The position numbers were made by a program, and so were the translations under genes. A stretch of 64,000 nt of DNA from Epiperipatus broadwayi. Taxonomy: Eukaryota; Onychophora; Udeonychophora; Euonychophora; Peripatidae. Of this stretch, positions 10,640-23,168 are shown in pieces; position 1 is the stretch's first letter; the number at the start of each line of letters is the position of its first letter. The notes under the pieces are model-generated. The model made no database searches and was not told where the DNA came from. It was given only the letters and a program-made list of their open reading frames with translations. The DNA is taken from positions 1,180,001-1,244,000 of the forward strand of contig JAQFVV010000144.1 of NCBI GenBank assembly GCA_028023455.1, in the 5' to 3' direction.

Positions 10640-13616
10640 ATACAGCTCAGTAACATCAAGTGAAGCAAATGAAAACGTTTTTGCAAAACTGGATTTAAAT
10701 TCAGCATACTACCAAATAGCAATGACAAAGAATGGCATACACGTTAACACTAGTGATGCCTTTTGGCCTGTTTAAATGTAACCGATTACTGTTTGGAATA
10801 ATTACTGCTGTCAATATTTTCTAAGCAAAAACTGATAATATTTTACAAAGTTTGGAGGGGGAATGGTACCGTATTGTGATGACATATTGATTTCTGCAGA
10901 GTCACTTGAGTCATTACATGAAAGAGTAAGAAAAGCTTGCAAAAGACTAAATAGAGTTGGGGTTAGATTAAATGTCAAAAAATCAGTGTGACAAACTGAT
11001 GAATTGGTTTTTCTGGTGCATGAAGACTGTTAAAAATGCAGATAAGCCAAAAAATATAAAGCAATTACAGATTTCTCTGGGCTTGATTATTTTTTTGAGT
11101 CCTTTCTTAAAAATAAGGTGATGATTGCACAACCTTTATACAAGTTATTAAAAAAGAATCAAAAAATGGTAATAGACTGAGAAACAAGATTTAGCTTTTG
11201 AAAAGATGAAGGCACTGTTGGTGTCTGATATGTTGTTAATGCACTTTAACAATAATCATCCAGTTCAAATTACAACTGATGCTTTTTATTGGGGTGTTGG
11301 TGCAGTTCTTTTACATATGATGAAAAATGAGGAGCGGCAAATAGTGTGTGCCTCATGCATGTTGTCGAAAACAGAAAGTAACTATAGTTGAATTGAGAAA
11401 GAGGCATTAGCCATAGTTTTTTCATTGAAAAAGTTCCACCAATACATTTTTGGAAGAGCATTTAAAATAGTGACAGATCATAAACCTTTGCTAGGTATTT
11501 TTGCTCATAATTGTATACTTCCTGAACATTTAAGCCTGAGAATGTTATGATAGCATAATATTTTAATGGGATATGATTATGAATTAATGTTCAAAAAGGA
11601 AAAAGAAATAACTCGTGAAGATGCATTATGTAGATTGCCAGATAGACATGAACCTGTAGCAAAGAAATAGAGGTAAATCACATAGATGTGATGAAATTAA
11701 AAACATTAAACTGTTGGATAGTAAACCACTAAACTTCACATGATCACCATCTCATGCTAGCATATAACTGTTAGTAAACAGGCAAAAACTTTCCATATAG
11801 TAGTGCCACCTTGTGCTAACCAGAGTAATCAATGGATGCCAGAAGGCTTTGCATAAAATCCTATCTAGTGCCTACTCATCCAATATCCCCAGACTAGTTT
11901 CTGGCTGGTGGCCTTCATCAGTGAGGAGCCTTGGATCTGAGAGCACTGCACCTAGCATGAGATGGTGATCATGTGATGTTTAGTGGTTTAACCCCAATCC
12001 TGCCTAATAGGATAATGGTGGCTATGGTTGTTAAAGAGCCAAAGTCACCAAAATGTATGGGTGCTGAATTGAGTTCAGACCCATATGACCATATAAGCTT
12101 TTGAGCTTAGATTGAAAATATTATTGTGTTTTCAATTTCATTCTCATAGTTTTGTAGTGAAGTAGAGATAAAAGGTGGCTGCTGGAGGGTTGCATTAGAT
12201 CCTAAGATCTAGATGCAGTGCTCTCAGATCCAAGGCTCCTCACTGATGAAGGCCACAAGCCAGATGAATAGGCACTAGATAGGGATTTTATGCACAAGCC
12301 TTCTGGCATCCATTGACTACTCTGGTTAGCATAAGGTGGCACAACTATATGGAGAGTTTTTGCCTGTTTACTAACAGTTGGATAGTAGGTAGATGGACTA
12401 AAGAACATAAGGGATATAAATTTTTAGAAAAATGAATTGGATCAGGATGGCTAAACAAAAAGCCTTGGTATCTTGCACACATTTTTGGCTTAACAGATAT
12501 AAGCTATCAATGTGTAATGATTGTATAGTTTTTGGGGATATAGTACTGATACCTACTGCTGGGAGGCAAATAGTTTTAAACAGTGCACATAGATCATCCT
12601 GGCATGGTGCAAACTTAAATACTAGCCTGTAATTATGTCTGGTCTCCTGAAATTAATGTGGACTTTGAAAAGTTTGCAAAGAGATGTTCATCATGTCTGG
12701 AGAAAATGTAACATCCAGCAAAAAATTTGACAGCATAGCTGGTATCAACCAGACCAAGGGAAAGATTGTGCAGGACCAATAAAGGGAAAAATACTGTTGA
12801 TAATATACAACTTTTTTTCCAAAATGGATTGAATGCCATATAGTAAATAATACTGGTACAGAAGAAATTATTATTACAATAAGATTTTTACAATACATGG
12901 TTTTCCTGAAGACGTTGGGTCTGACAATGGAGCAGATTTCAGGTGACACAGAATGCAACAGTATTTTGTAAACAAGAGCATTAAATATATTCTGATATCA
13001 CCATACCATCCAGAATTGAAATGTCAGGCAGAAAAAGCAGTACAACAAGTGAAGAAAAGTTTATCGAAGACAAAGATATTGGATCAACAAGAAGCATTTA
13101 TTAGATAATGTGGTGTCAACCTTCTATACCACCCACAACAATAGAAAAAAACATCAGCAGAATTGTTCTTAGGAAGGAAGCTAAGGATTAAACTGTTGTT
13201 ACTTTAATCAACAAAAAAGAATTTGTTGGTCAATGTAAAACCTTACACAAACTTTAATGTTAGAGACAGAGTATGGGTACATGATATATTGTGTAAGAAA
13301 TGGATGAAGAGATTGATAAGATAATAGTGAATAAAATTTGCATATATTCAAGGTCAGAATAATATTAACTGGACTAGGCATAAATCATGTGAGGAGACAT
13401 GAAGAAGACAAAACACAGTTTTTATGGCTGTTAGACTCCAGAGAAGTGAAAGTCAAACCAAATGTGATGGAATGTATAGAAATCAGAGATGAAGTAATGG
13501 AACAAAATTCAGCTGAAATTCACACTGATAGCAACATGATGGAAATTGCAGGAAATAAATTAAATCACCCAGTTTGGAGAAAGCATACGCTGAAAAAATT
13601 AGAAGATTATGTATAA
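10640..13616 (+). pseudogene. pol: Decayed Ty3/Gypsy pol (RT, RNase H, integrase)
   Basis: Plus-strand fragments appear in Gypsy order. RT comes first, with FAKLDLNSAYYQIAM at about 10678, a FGLFKCNRLLFGI-type block and CDDILISAESLESLHERV at about 10875. RNase H follows, with ITTDAFYWGVGAVL at 11270, EKEALAIVFSLKKFHQYIFG and VTDHKPLLGIF to about 11505. Integrase then shows a zinc-binding HRSSWHGANL block at about 12590, a decayed core to about 13100, and a C-terminal chromatin-binding-like tail to 13616. Many stops and frameshifts make it non-functional. Gag, protease and the start of RT are absent because the Penelope-like fragment abuts it on the left. A 653-bp fold-back element (11724-12376) interrupts it between RNase H and integrase. 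Confidence 0.85.
11713..12387. mobile_element. Fold-back element F2, copy a, with 11-bp TSD, inserted in Gypsy pol
   Basis: The insertion 11724-12376 is flanked by the direct repeat GTTGGATAGTA (11713-11723 and 12377-12387). Inside, a long arm (about 11768-11951) is inverted at about 12212-12376, sharing for example GAGAGCACTGCA / TGCAGTGCTCTC and AACAGGCAAAAACT. A second, smaller inverted pair (about 11725-11759 and 11952-11990, TCACATGATCACCATCTCATG) frames the left half, so two hairpins overlap. There is no coding capacity. The related copy at 52.5 kb shows this is a repeat family. It is not assignable to a known superfamily by eye. Confidence 0.65.
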
Positions 13617-13654
13617 AATGCATAGAGGGCATTCTTCTGGAGTGGGTAGAGGTG

Positions 13655-14545
13655 TGTTATATTTATATAAAAAGAGGAGTTATTTAGTAGTTGAAATTAG
13701 AAAAAAAAATTTTCAATATGAATTGTAATCACCAGAAATGCAAAAATTGGAAATTATAAAAGTATATCGTTTTCTAAGAAAAAATACTTCAGAAGAAAAG
13801 ATAAGAAATAATTAATTATAGAAAAAGATTGCTTAAATAAATAAAAACAAAAGTAATGTCATTTGTTTAATAAGAAATAATTAATTACAGAATTTTGAAA
13901 TGCTAAAGTCTGTTCCTTAATTAATGAAATAATAGTGGTACGGAAATGTAAATTAAAACATGAAAAGGTTTTGCTGGGATTAAATTAAAATACGCTAATT
14001 AAATCTATAAGTCAAGATTTAATTAGTACGAAGATACGATAAGAAAATATGCAGGAACATATAAATAGGAAGAAATTTTTGCTTCATGTGTTCTGAATTT
14101 TCGTTGTTCTTTGTGGGAGATGGCTCTGTTTTCCAGCAGTTAGCCAAACAATATCACTGTACCAAGGAGTTTCCTATCCCAGGCACAGTTATCTGAAGAT
14201 TAATGAGCTGGATAGGATTTCATTCAGATCACTCTGATCTTATTATTATTTTTTATAAGCCTGAGAAGGTTGCAGAGTAATTACTATCAGAGGGTAATAT
14301 GACTTTATTTTGTCAGTTAGACTTTTAATTAATATTGTGGACTGAAAAATTAGCACTGTCTGGAATGAAATACATCTATGTGTGTAGATGTGCAGAGCAG
14401 TATTGAGATTGAATTTTAAATGTTTCATTTAATGTGGTTTGCATAATGGTGTTATATATTTTGTTTGTTAATCAATAAATAAATAATTTTCATTATATTG
14501 CGTATTTGAATTTATTTAATTCCCAGTTATCATATTTTTCTGTGA
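13655..14545 (+). repeat. Possible 3' LTR of the Gypsy element
   Basis: After the end of pol, a purine-rich stretch (AGTGGGTAGAGG) is followed by TGTTATATTTATATAAAAAG, the TG start expected of an LTR. A TATA-like box (ACATATAAATAGG, about 14058) and AATAAA-type signals near 14475 follow in the right order. No 5' LTR is present in the window, so the right boundary is a guess. Confidence 0.35.
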
Positions 14546-14596
14546 TCTGTTTAGCAGTTACATAGCATCCTGAATAATAAAGAGAATAAGCTTTTT

Positions 14597-14802
14597 CTTT
14601 CATTTTTCTTTGAAGAATATGGTTTGAAGCAGGTGACATTTATTTTTTATTTAAATACCAGCTTTGGTATGGCTTTCAGGTAATCAATAAATCAGTTTAC
14701 TTTCATTTTTCTTTGAAGAATATGGTTTGAAGCAGGTGACATTTATTTTTTATTTAAATACCAGCTTTGGTATGGCTTTCAGGTAATCAATAAATCAGTT
14801 TA
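14597..14802. repeat. Perfect tandem duplication, 2 x 103 bp
   Basis: 14597-14699 and 14700-14802 appear identical base for base, beginning CTTTCATTTTTC and including GGTTTGAAGCAGGTGACATT. Perfect identity in a decayed neighbourhood implies a very recent duplication or an assembly artefact. Confidence 0.9.
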
Positions 14803-15304
14803 ATTTTTTTATAATTTGTTTTCTGTTGAAATGAAATTGATGAAGAATATTAGAGGCTGATTTTTTTTTGCACGGGAATTATTTTTGCAAATTCTGCAAT
14901 TTCTATAAGATGTTTTATTCAGATGTGGAATATGTGTGTACATTAGAGAATTGACATATTTTTTATATATATTTTATGTACTTGGTAAAAATCATTAGTA
15001 AAACTTTCGATAAGTCATGTAAAGTTTATGAAAAATATTTTATAGCAATAAAAGATTGGGATAATAAGAAAATCACTATTATATACTATGAGTGTAAATT
15101 GTATTATGTATATGCAGTAAAATTCAGTTATTTTCAATATATTGTTTAACCATCTCTACAACATTTTTTTTTTTTTTTAAAGAATAATAATAAAAATCTT
15201 TACTATTTATTATATTTGCACTAAACACTTTTTCTCAAAAAGTTGTTCATTTATAGAAAAATTATTATAGTTGTTTTCTGATGAATTTAATCTGAGTTAC
15301 ATAG
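14803..15304. other. AT-rich intergenic DNA
   Basis: Nothing recognisable. Confidence 0.5.
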
Positions 15305-17157
15305 TTAAACAAATCCAGCTTTCTTTATTACTATAAAAATGCTAATTTTATTTAACTTAATCAATGTGATAGTTTTGATTGACCAGCAATCTACCTCAGA
15401 GGTAAAAGATATATATAAATACATAAATACACAAATAATTTATGTTATAAACTCAAATATCTGAAATTTACTTTCAAAAGTAATCTTTATTAGTAAAAAG
15501 ATTACAAAAATTTTTGGGTACACTTACCCATTGAGAATTACAAAGTGTTCAGTGTAACAAACAAGGTAAAACAATTATTGATTATATAAAGTACATATGC
15601 TTGATAACAATTATATCCATAAAAAGGTTGCTATAATGTTGATTAATATGTATCTGAACATGAGTATCTCTATACATGGATCTACATGGCCCAGCCGCTG
15701 AGAAGCTATCCATCACCCCAATGATCCCACCCCTGGCGCCCCGAAGTGAAGACCCAAATGTTTCATCTGAATAGGTGGACAAGTCCAGCATTGTGCCAAC
15801 TACCACAACAGGCAGCGAGGTCCAAGGCTCAAGTCCATTAAACAATAAATTCTTGACCCACAGCCGAGCCATGTCAAGACCATTCTAGATACCCCTGTCT
15901 CCCAATTAACAGTCCAAATGTGCAGGGACCACATTCAGTCTACCTGCCCAGAATTGGAAAGCCAACTAAGAAAAACTAACACGTAGTGAGCACAGATCTG
16001 CACTGCCCAAAACTGACCTACCAAGGGGGCATAGCAGCTGACCAGAACAGGTATGGTGCCAAGACTTTGACCAGGTACCCTCCTGGCAGGTTTTCCAGGT
16101 AGTGGCAATAATTGTCAACAACCTGCACCCATAGACCAGCCACCTAATGACTGCCACCACCCTGAGGAAGAAAAGAGGAGTACAGACCCATGCCTGCAAA
16201 ATTATAGCAGCAAAGACTTCATCAAAGTTACAAAAATTGGTGGTGGCCCAAATCAGACCAACTGCCTTACAAACGCTCTAATTTTAAAGTTAACTATGGA
16301 AAAAAAGAGCTCAAATCAGCACTGTCTTAATAAACAATCCACCAAGGGGGTGCAGCAGTTTCTCAGGGCAAAGTTCAATGGAGGAAAGTGACCTTTACCC
16401 ACCCAGCAAGTATCCCTGGTCTTGGCAATGATTGCCTACCGCCCTCACAAATATATCAACCCCCTCATGACCACCACTACCACACCTGGAGAAACGAATA
16501 GGAGTGCAGACCTGTGCCCACCAGTGCAACAGTTGGGATTCATTGTAGTCTGGAATCAAACCAGATTTACTTGCACACCATGAATATACACCATTTGTCC
16601 ATATCACCTTGCACACTGAGGTCAATAGAGCTGAATGTCTGTTTGTAATCATTATCAACCTCTTGTGTCTGCAAATGTTCACAATACCTGTTCAATCCAC
16701 CCAACTATAAAGTCCTTCAGGGTTCACTATGGTTCTTATTTGTTGATACTAATTGGATTCTACTTCTTTGGATTGAATTCTAGGTCTTGATTAGGAATCA
16801 AGGATTCGGTTGTATAATCTGAAAGTGAATAAAAATCATTTATATTTTTCCACTTATGAAACATTTCCCTTTTTTTTTTTAGAAAACTACTCTAAAAAAA
16901 GATCATCCCAATAAAAATTTAATTGAATAAACTGACTCCTTCTTATTTCCTATATATATATACCAAATATAAAAAGTATATAAAAAGAATCAAATTTATA
17001 AGGGGATATAAGTTGTATTAATTGATATGATAAACTATTTGGGTATTCATGTATATATATCTTTTAGCTCTAAAAAAGATTGCTGGTCAATCGAAATTGT
17101 TGGATTAAGTTAAATAAAATTAGCATTGCTACAAAACAAAGAAAAGTGGATTTTTTT
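15305..17157. mobile_element. Element with about 105-bp terminal inverted repeats and GC-richer core, unclassified
   Basis: About 15305-15415 and 17050-17157 are inverted copies of each other. Shared blocks include GCTAATTTTATTTAACTTAATC, ATTGACCAGCAATC and AAAAGATATATAT-type sequence. The outermost bases are TTAA on both sides, so a TTAA target site is possible but not proven. The core, 15650-16700, is much less AT-rich than the flanks. It contains two directly repeated segments of about 200 bp offset by 321 bp. Short open frames occur in the core but none shows a transposase motif. It is probably a non-autonomous DNA transposon or fold-back element. Confidence 0.55.
16018..16560. repeat. 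Internal direct repeats, offset 321 bp
   Basis: The segment starting ACCAAGGGGG at 16020 recurs at 16341. Both continue through similar blocks (a GGCAATRATTG-type motif, CCACCAC, AGGAGTRCAGACC). Identity is moderate, so the duplication is old. It lies within the inverted-repeat element. Confidence 0.6.
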
Positions 17158-17239
17158 AATTATTTATAAATTTTATCAATGCATTCAGAAGGATATAAGG
17201 TGAAATAAAGAATTTATTAGAAATAAATGTTTTTTGTTT

Positions 17240-18077
17240 ATTAAATATTTATTATATAACTGAAACCCAGGCTTATTCTATACCTGTGTCTATATATGTA
17301 ATATATAGGGTTTAAGAGCACAGACTTTCAGATGACCCATCACTCTCCACTCTATCTAATAACACTGATACACTCAAGCACATATATGCTGAAAAGATAA
17401 ATAATTACCAATATGTATTTTATGCTAAACCAGCAATCATCAGTTGGTCCAGATTATCATCTCCCACACATATATACTATAAGTGCTCAGATATATATTA
17501 ATATAGACAAATCCTCATACTTTAATGGACAGGCTCCAATCTTCTACACAATCCAACTCTTCAACCGTCCATCCAATTGAAAATCTGATGATGGAATGCT
17601 CGAAGGCCACCCTGAGGCCGAGATTCTTGTCACACCCATGTTAACCCATGGTCAATCTGAACCCCACATGTACAGGACATAATCCATTTAATACAAAGGA
17701 TGTTCAGATTGACCATGGGTTAACATGGGTGTGACAAGAATCTCGGCCTCAGGGTGGCCTTTGAGCATTCCATCATCAGATTTTCAATTGGATGGACGGT
17801 TGAAGAGTTGGATTGTGTAGAAGATTGGAGCCTGTCCATTAAAGTATGAGGATTTGTCTATCTTAATATATATCTGAACACTTATAGTATATATGTGTGG
17901 AAGTTGATATTCTGAACCAACTGATGATTGCTGGTTTAGCATGAAATATGTATATTGGTAATTATTTATCTTTTCAGCATATATGTGCTTGAGTGTATCA
18001 GTGTTATTAGATAGAGTGGAGAGTGATGGGTCATCTGAAAGTCTGTGCTCTTATACCCTATATATTAAATATTTATT
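17240..18077. repeat. Repeat family R2: giant palindrome (inverted dimer) with 14-bp flanking repeats
   Basis: Left arm 17300-17662 and right arm 17702-18066 are near-perfect inverted copies of about 365 bp around a 39-base centre. The centre bases continue the repeat consensus on the left arm only. The unit 17254-18063 is flanked by ATTAAATATTTATT at 17240-17253 and 18064-18077, an apparent 14-bp target duplication in an AT-rich site. Beyond the palindrome the left side extends 46 bp to a terminus whose reverse complement, GCCTGGGTTTCAGTTATAT, matches the terminus of the R2 copy at 57.6-58.6 kb. No protein is encoded by the repeat. Confidence 0.85.
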
Positions 18078-21000
18078 GTGTAAACTTGTTTGCCGAATGT
18101 AATTTTTTTTTTTCAGACATTATGATTGTTTTATTGTCAAGATTTGTAATATTATCATTACAATTTATAATTTCATTGTTTTTTTATTTAAGTGTTTTGT
18201 TGGACTTTTTATCTAAAATAAGAAATATTTTACTTTCAGTTTTAAGGACTTTCATCAATAGTTTAAGTTGTTTTATAAGTTTAATAATTTTATTTTAAAT
18301 ATTAATAGTGATAACTTCAATGCAGATGAAATTAAAGCTGAAATAACTATAAATCTTCAGCAAGCTATATATAAGTTAAATATAAATCCATCAATAAACG
18401 TACCTTTTTGTTTACTGGTGGATTTGTATTACATATGTCTCGTTGGGGGTTTACAATAACTTCCATTTTAATTTAATTTTTATGTTGTATTTTATCTTAT
18501 TGATTCAGAATTATCAAGTACCTTATCTCATAATTTGGTTCGGAATTAGTTAAATTTATCTTATTTTTAGACTACCTCTTTTTTTTTTTTTAAAAAAAAA
18601 ATACTGACACAAATTATTTGAACAGTGAAATTTTTTAAAAATATTTAATATAGCATTTTTTACCTTTTAGTTATGAGTAGAAATGTATTCGCACCATTTT
18701 TCAATAATGAATTTAATTCTTTAATAACTTTTAACGTATCTTTGAAACATGTTCTTTTTTTTTAGGATTTTTAACTGTTTTTGTCTATAAAAGGTTATTA
18801 TTTTCATCATAACCATTTAAGATTAGCGTTATCTTGACAGGTTGATACCACCATGGGAATATTATTTTATCATTTTGATATTTATTATTATTTCCAGCAA
18901 TGATTAAATGTAACTGCCTTTAAATATGTAAATTTAAAGATAATTCTAAATATTAAATGAAACTTTTTTTTTCTTTCAATAATAAGTATTTTTTAAATGC
19001 TTCCAGCTAATTCTTTTATATTTTTGAAATAAATCTCATTATTCCGATTTTATTTTTAAATAAATATCAGATTTTTGCCGGAACGATTTTTTTAAAATTT
19101 AAAATGCAATAATTTTAAATGATTTATATAAAAATATTAAATCTTTACCCTTTTCTAATCGCTTCTATTTTTTTTTTTTTGTCCTTGTTTTACAGATAAA
19201 TGTACGAATTAAATGTACATTTAATGATATAATATTTTTGAAAGAATTGTGAATTTATAATATATATATATGTCAGTTATAAATCAATCAAAACATATTC
19301 ATTAGTTATCATCTTTATGAATTATTTTAAAGTTTACTCAGTAAGAGATCTCATGATATGAATTTTCATTATATACAATGTTTTTCATCATTGAAACATG
19401 TGGTTTAACCTTTTTTAGTTGCATTAATCCAAAAGCATTTTAACATATCCTAAAAAAGTATTTTACAATAAACTTCAATATCTTTTTGAGAGAAAGATCA
19501 AGTTGAAGCTTCCATTGAGAAGATGTGGCCAAAAGTAGAATGCAGTACTAAAGTATTGAAATATTTCAAAAAACAAAGTTCATAGTAAAACAAATTAAAG
19601 GCAATATCATGAAAGAAAAAAAAAATTAAAGAACTAGCATGTAATATATAAGTGGATGTATTTGTATTTCAAAGATTGATTTATATGTTCATCACAAAAT
19701 ATAATCTTTAACCCTTTAGGAACAGGACATTTTTTTTTTGTTAACCCTAATGAATTTTTTACTAAAGTTTAACATTTGATTTAATATTAACCCTTTATTC
19801 TATATTAGAATTCAATAAATTGACTTTGATTTGACAGTAATTTAAGTTTACAAACAAAATACATTCTACAAAAACATATTTGGCACTTGAAAATATTGAA
19901 ATATAATGATAGAATACACAATGGATTTTTAATGAAATGATTGGATTATTAATAAGATAATTGAAGTGTGTTTTCTTCTTCCTTAACTAATTTTATATTG
20001 CTAGTAATATTTCTGATTATTTTCATGAAGTTTTAGACATTTTTTTTTAAATAACTTCAGTCAATGATCCATATCAGGTGTTTTCTGTGAATCAAGCTGA
20101 ATTTGAGATTTTTTGTTTGAATTTCAAGAATGTTATTGAATAATTTTCATTTTCTGATACCATTATTTTCAGTTATTAAAAACTAGGTAATTATTAACAA
20201 ATAAGTTTAGTATATTCTTTTAATTTAATTGCTTAAATTATTGAGACATGTATAAATACCCCAACAAACAGAGGCTCTGTGGTTTTGTGCAATAGTAGAG
20301 TTTCAGACTGAAACTAACATCTTCAGAGCAATTCCATTTCTGGCATTTCCTTCTCTTAAACTTCTAATGAACTCCTGAGCAATGAAGCCAATTGATTATT
20401 TATTTATTTGCTGTTATAGATAATATTTTCTTGAGCTGAAAAGTCCCCTGATAATATACATTAGGATCAACTTTCCTAGCATGGTTTTCTCTAAATTCTT
20501 GTGTGAACTATCCATCAGCATTTTCACATTGATTTCACTAACTTTTTAATCATTTTTAGTTTTGACTGACAGTTTAACATCAATCATTACAATAGCTTCA
20601 CCCTCAGTATGATCATCTCATCCTTCAGTATAACAAACAACAAAGACTATAATTTAAGGTTTCATACTATGTCCTGAACCTGATACACATCTAATAATTC
20701 TTAGGTAGTCATCTTGAGAAAGCTATAAGGATAAATGAAGTTTATCACTTTTGCAATGGAAATATATTGAAATGTAATTTTCTGGGCTGATAGTTTGTTT
20801 TAATACTTCTGTAGGCAGGTTAATTTTTTTTTGTAGTAATGGAATCAGGGTTTACTGTTAGAATTACCTGATGAATTCTTTTATTGGCTGATTTTCCTTT
20901 CTATAGCAAATACTAGAAGACTGAATTCTGTCTTGAGGTTATACTCTAAAGTTTTCAGTCTGTGGATTGCAGAAACTTCTAATAAAAAATGAACTTTTTT

Positions 21001-21218
21001 TTTTACCTGCCTTTTATAAATTTTTTTATAATGCTACCACCTGCTTATCAAAAAAAACTGTTTTTGATGACTTGGAAACTAATTCACTTATCTGTTCAGG
21101 GTGTTACATTTCTAACTTTTTTTTTTTACTTTGTGCTCAAAATTCATAATTACTAATGAATTTTATGGTCCATAGGTTGTTTATCATATCATACTTTTAA
21201 CATATTTGTTTTTAATTT
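18078..21218. other. AT-rich intergenic DNA
   Basis: About 3.1 kb with homopolymer runs and no frame or repeat that I can support. Short open frames at 18023-18459 are hydrophobic products of AT-rich sequence and show no domain. Confidence 0.5.
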
Positions 21219-22049
21219 TATGAGGGGCTCCCAAAAAAATCTGGAAATTTTGTAATAAAAAACTGTGTATTTATTTTTAGGTATTACAAATTGAATCTGC
21301 TTCAAAGTACAATGTGTTGGTCTAGATATGTTTTCCTTTTTTTGAAATTCTTGCAAAGTGATGATTTTAATGCCTCTGTAATTTTATTCTTCACCATTTC
21401 CAAATCCATAAAAAAAATTTTTGAGGCATTTTTTTATTCAATGGAATAAAAAGAAGTCAGATGGAGTGAGATCAAGTGAATATGGTGGATGGATAAGTTG
21501 GGTCATAATATTTTTGATTAAAAATTGTTTCACAGTCAAAGGTTTGTGTGCTAGTGCATTGTTGTGGTGAAGCTATTATTCCTCACTTTGCTAAAAATCA
21601 TGACATTTTCATTTTACCACATCACAAAAATGTTTCAGAACTTGTAGGTAAAATCTCTGATCATTACAAATGAATTCAGAGTGAACAATGCTGTTGGCAT
21701 AAAAAAAAATTAGCATCATGTTGACATTGGACTTCACTCTTTATGCTTTTTTGGTATGTATGACTTTGACTCTTTCATTAAATTCCTCATAAACTTATGT
21801 ATTCCCCAGAGCAGCTTATTTGTAAGCTATTTTCAGCAATACAACTATTCTTCTTGCCATTTTCCCTAACAGAAAACAGAATTTCATATTCTAATTTTTC
21901 AGCTATCACAAAAATTGCTGAATAAGCAAGTTACACTTATCAAAAAAAATTAATGCTCCCCACGAGAGATATCTATAAGTGGAAGCATGTATTACAATGG
22001 ACTGTCTACCAGAGGATTATTCCAGAGTTTTTTGGATACCCCCTCCTAC
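21219..22049 (-). mobile_element. mariner-family (DD34D) transposon, internally decayed
   Basis: Imperfect terminal inverted repeats of about 26 bp lie at 21221 (TGAGGGGCTCCCAAAAAAAT) and, inverted, near 22047. Both are bounded by TA. The minus strand encodes a broken transposase C-terminal half. It includes ANSIVHSEFI, then HHNNALAHKPLTVKQFL, then HPPYSPDLTPSDFFLF. The spacing between the second and third catalytic positions is 34 residues, the mariner DD34D arrangement. The second catalytic Asp of the usual HHDN is Asn here, and stops and frameshifts are present, so it cannot transpose. At 0.83 kb it lacks the N-terminal DNA-binding part. Confidence 0.8.
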
Positions 22050-22599
22050 ACAAATTAAAAATTTATGAATTGAAGATATTTGTTTTATATCATGATCTGA
22101 CAAAACTGAATTTTTTTAAATAAATTATGATCACACATTATTAATTTTACTATCAGTTAAATGATTTTAAATATATATCTTTGGCAATTACATTTGTTAA
22201 GTGAACAACTCTGTCCACTTTAATGAAAGGTCAAATTTTAGTTAAGCATCTGCTATAAAATTCATTTATCCTGTAGTGCACATACAAATATTAAAAATTG
22301 TTTCTAATTTCCAGCTTTGAATTTCAGATGTAGATTTCACAACATTATTTTTCCAGTTTTTCTTGTGGTCCAAAATGCTATAAATAATTAAAGAAACAAG
22401 CAATAGTAATTATTCAATTATGATGCCATACATTGACAACTTTATTTTCTAATATGAAACATGCTTACTTTTATATTATTTTAGATTTAAATTTGTTTTA
22501 TGGTCCAATTCATGCTTGTCACTTGTATATCATTTTCAACCATTATGATTAGATGTAGAATGAAAGTAGCTCCAAATTTAATCTAGTTTCTCTAATTCC
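22050..22599. other. AT-rich intergenic DNA
   Basis: No recognisable feature. Confidence 0.5.
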
Positions 22600-23168
22600 T
22601 AACTTTTCTTTTTTATAATGCACCAACAATCTTCTTTATTTTATCCAGTCTCATCTCTCTCACATGTGAACTCTTTCTAGATTTTTTTCTAGTGATACCA
22701 GTTTGTTCTTTTGCCCATATATTTTGATTTCAAATTCTTTTTGCCATTCCTAACATACATTTCTTAAGGGATCTGAAATTTTTATTACTTTTCTGTTAAG
22801 TATCCAAATCTCAGACTCTTAAGCAAAACTGGTACAGCCTACATCTATTAAAAGTCTTTATGTTTAAACATATAGGAATATTTCCTTTTAATATTAAATT
22901 ATTTCAACTAAAACATTCCATCCAAGTTTAATTCTATGATAAATTTCATTTACTATGTTTCAATCGTATTAATAACCCAACCAAGGTATTTGTAATTATC
23001 AATCTTTATTTTCTTTTACTGAGAAAATCCATCAAACAATGTTTTAATCTTTTTAGCATTTGTCTTTAGTCCTACATTCTTAGTTTCATCTGATAACTCT
23101 TGCAACATTTTCTGAAGCTACGAAGTACTATTTGCAAAACCAACCATACTATCTGCAAAATCTAAATG

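Noticed and set aside
15582-16682. Three minus-strand frames in the GC-rich core
   Set aside because: No known motif. The frames are not in phase between the two direct repeats, so coding is not supported.
18023-18459. Two plus-strand hydrophobic frames resembling membrane segments
   Set aside because: AT-rich sequence naturally yields Phe/Ile/Leu runs. The first overlaps the R2 palindrome and neither has a domain or codon bias.
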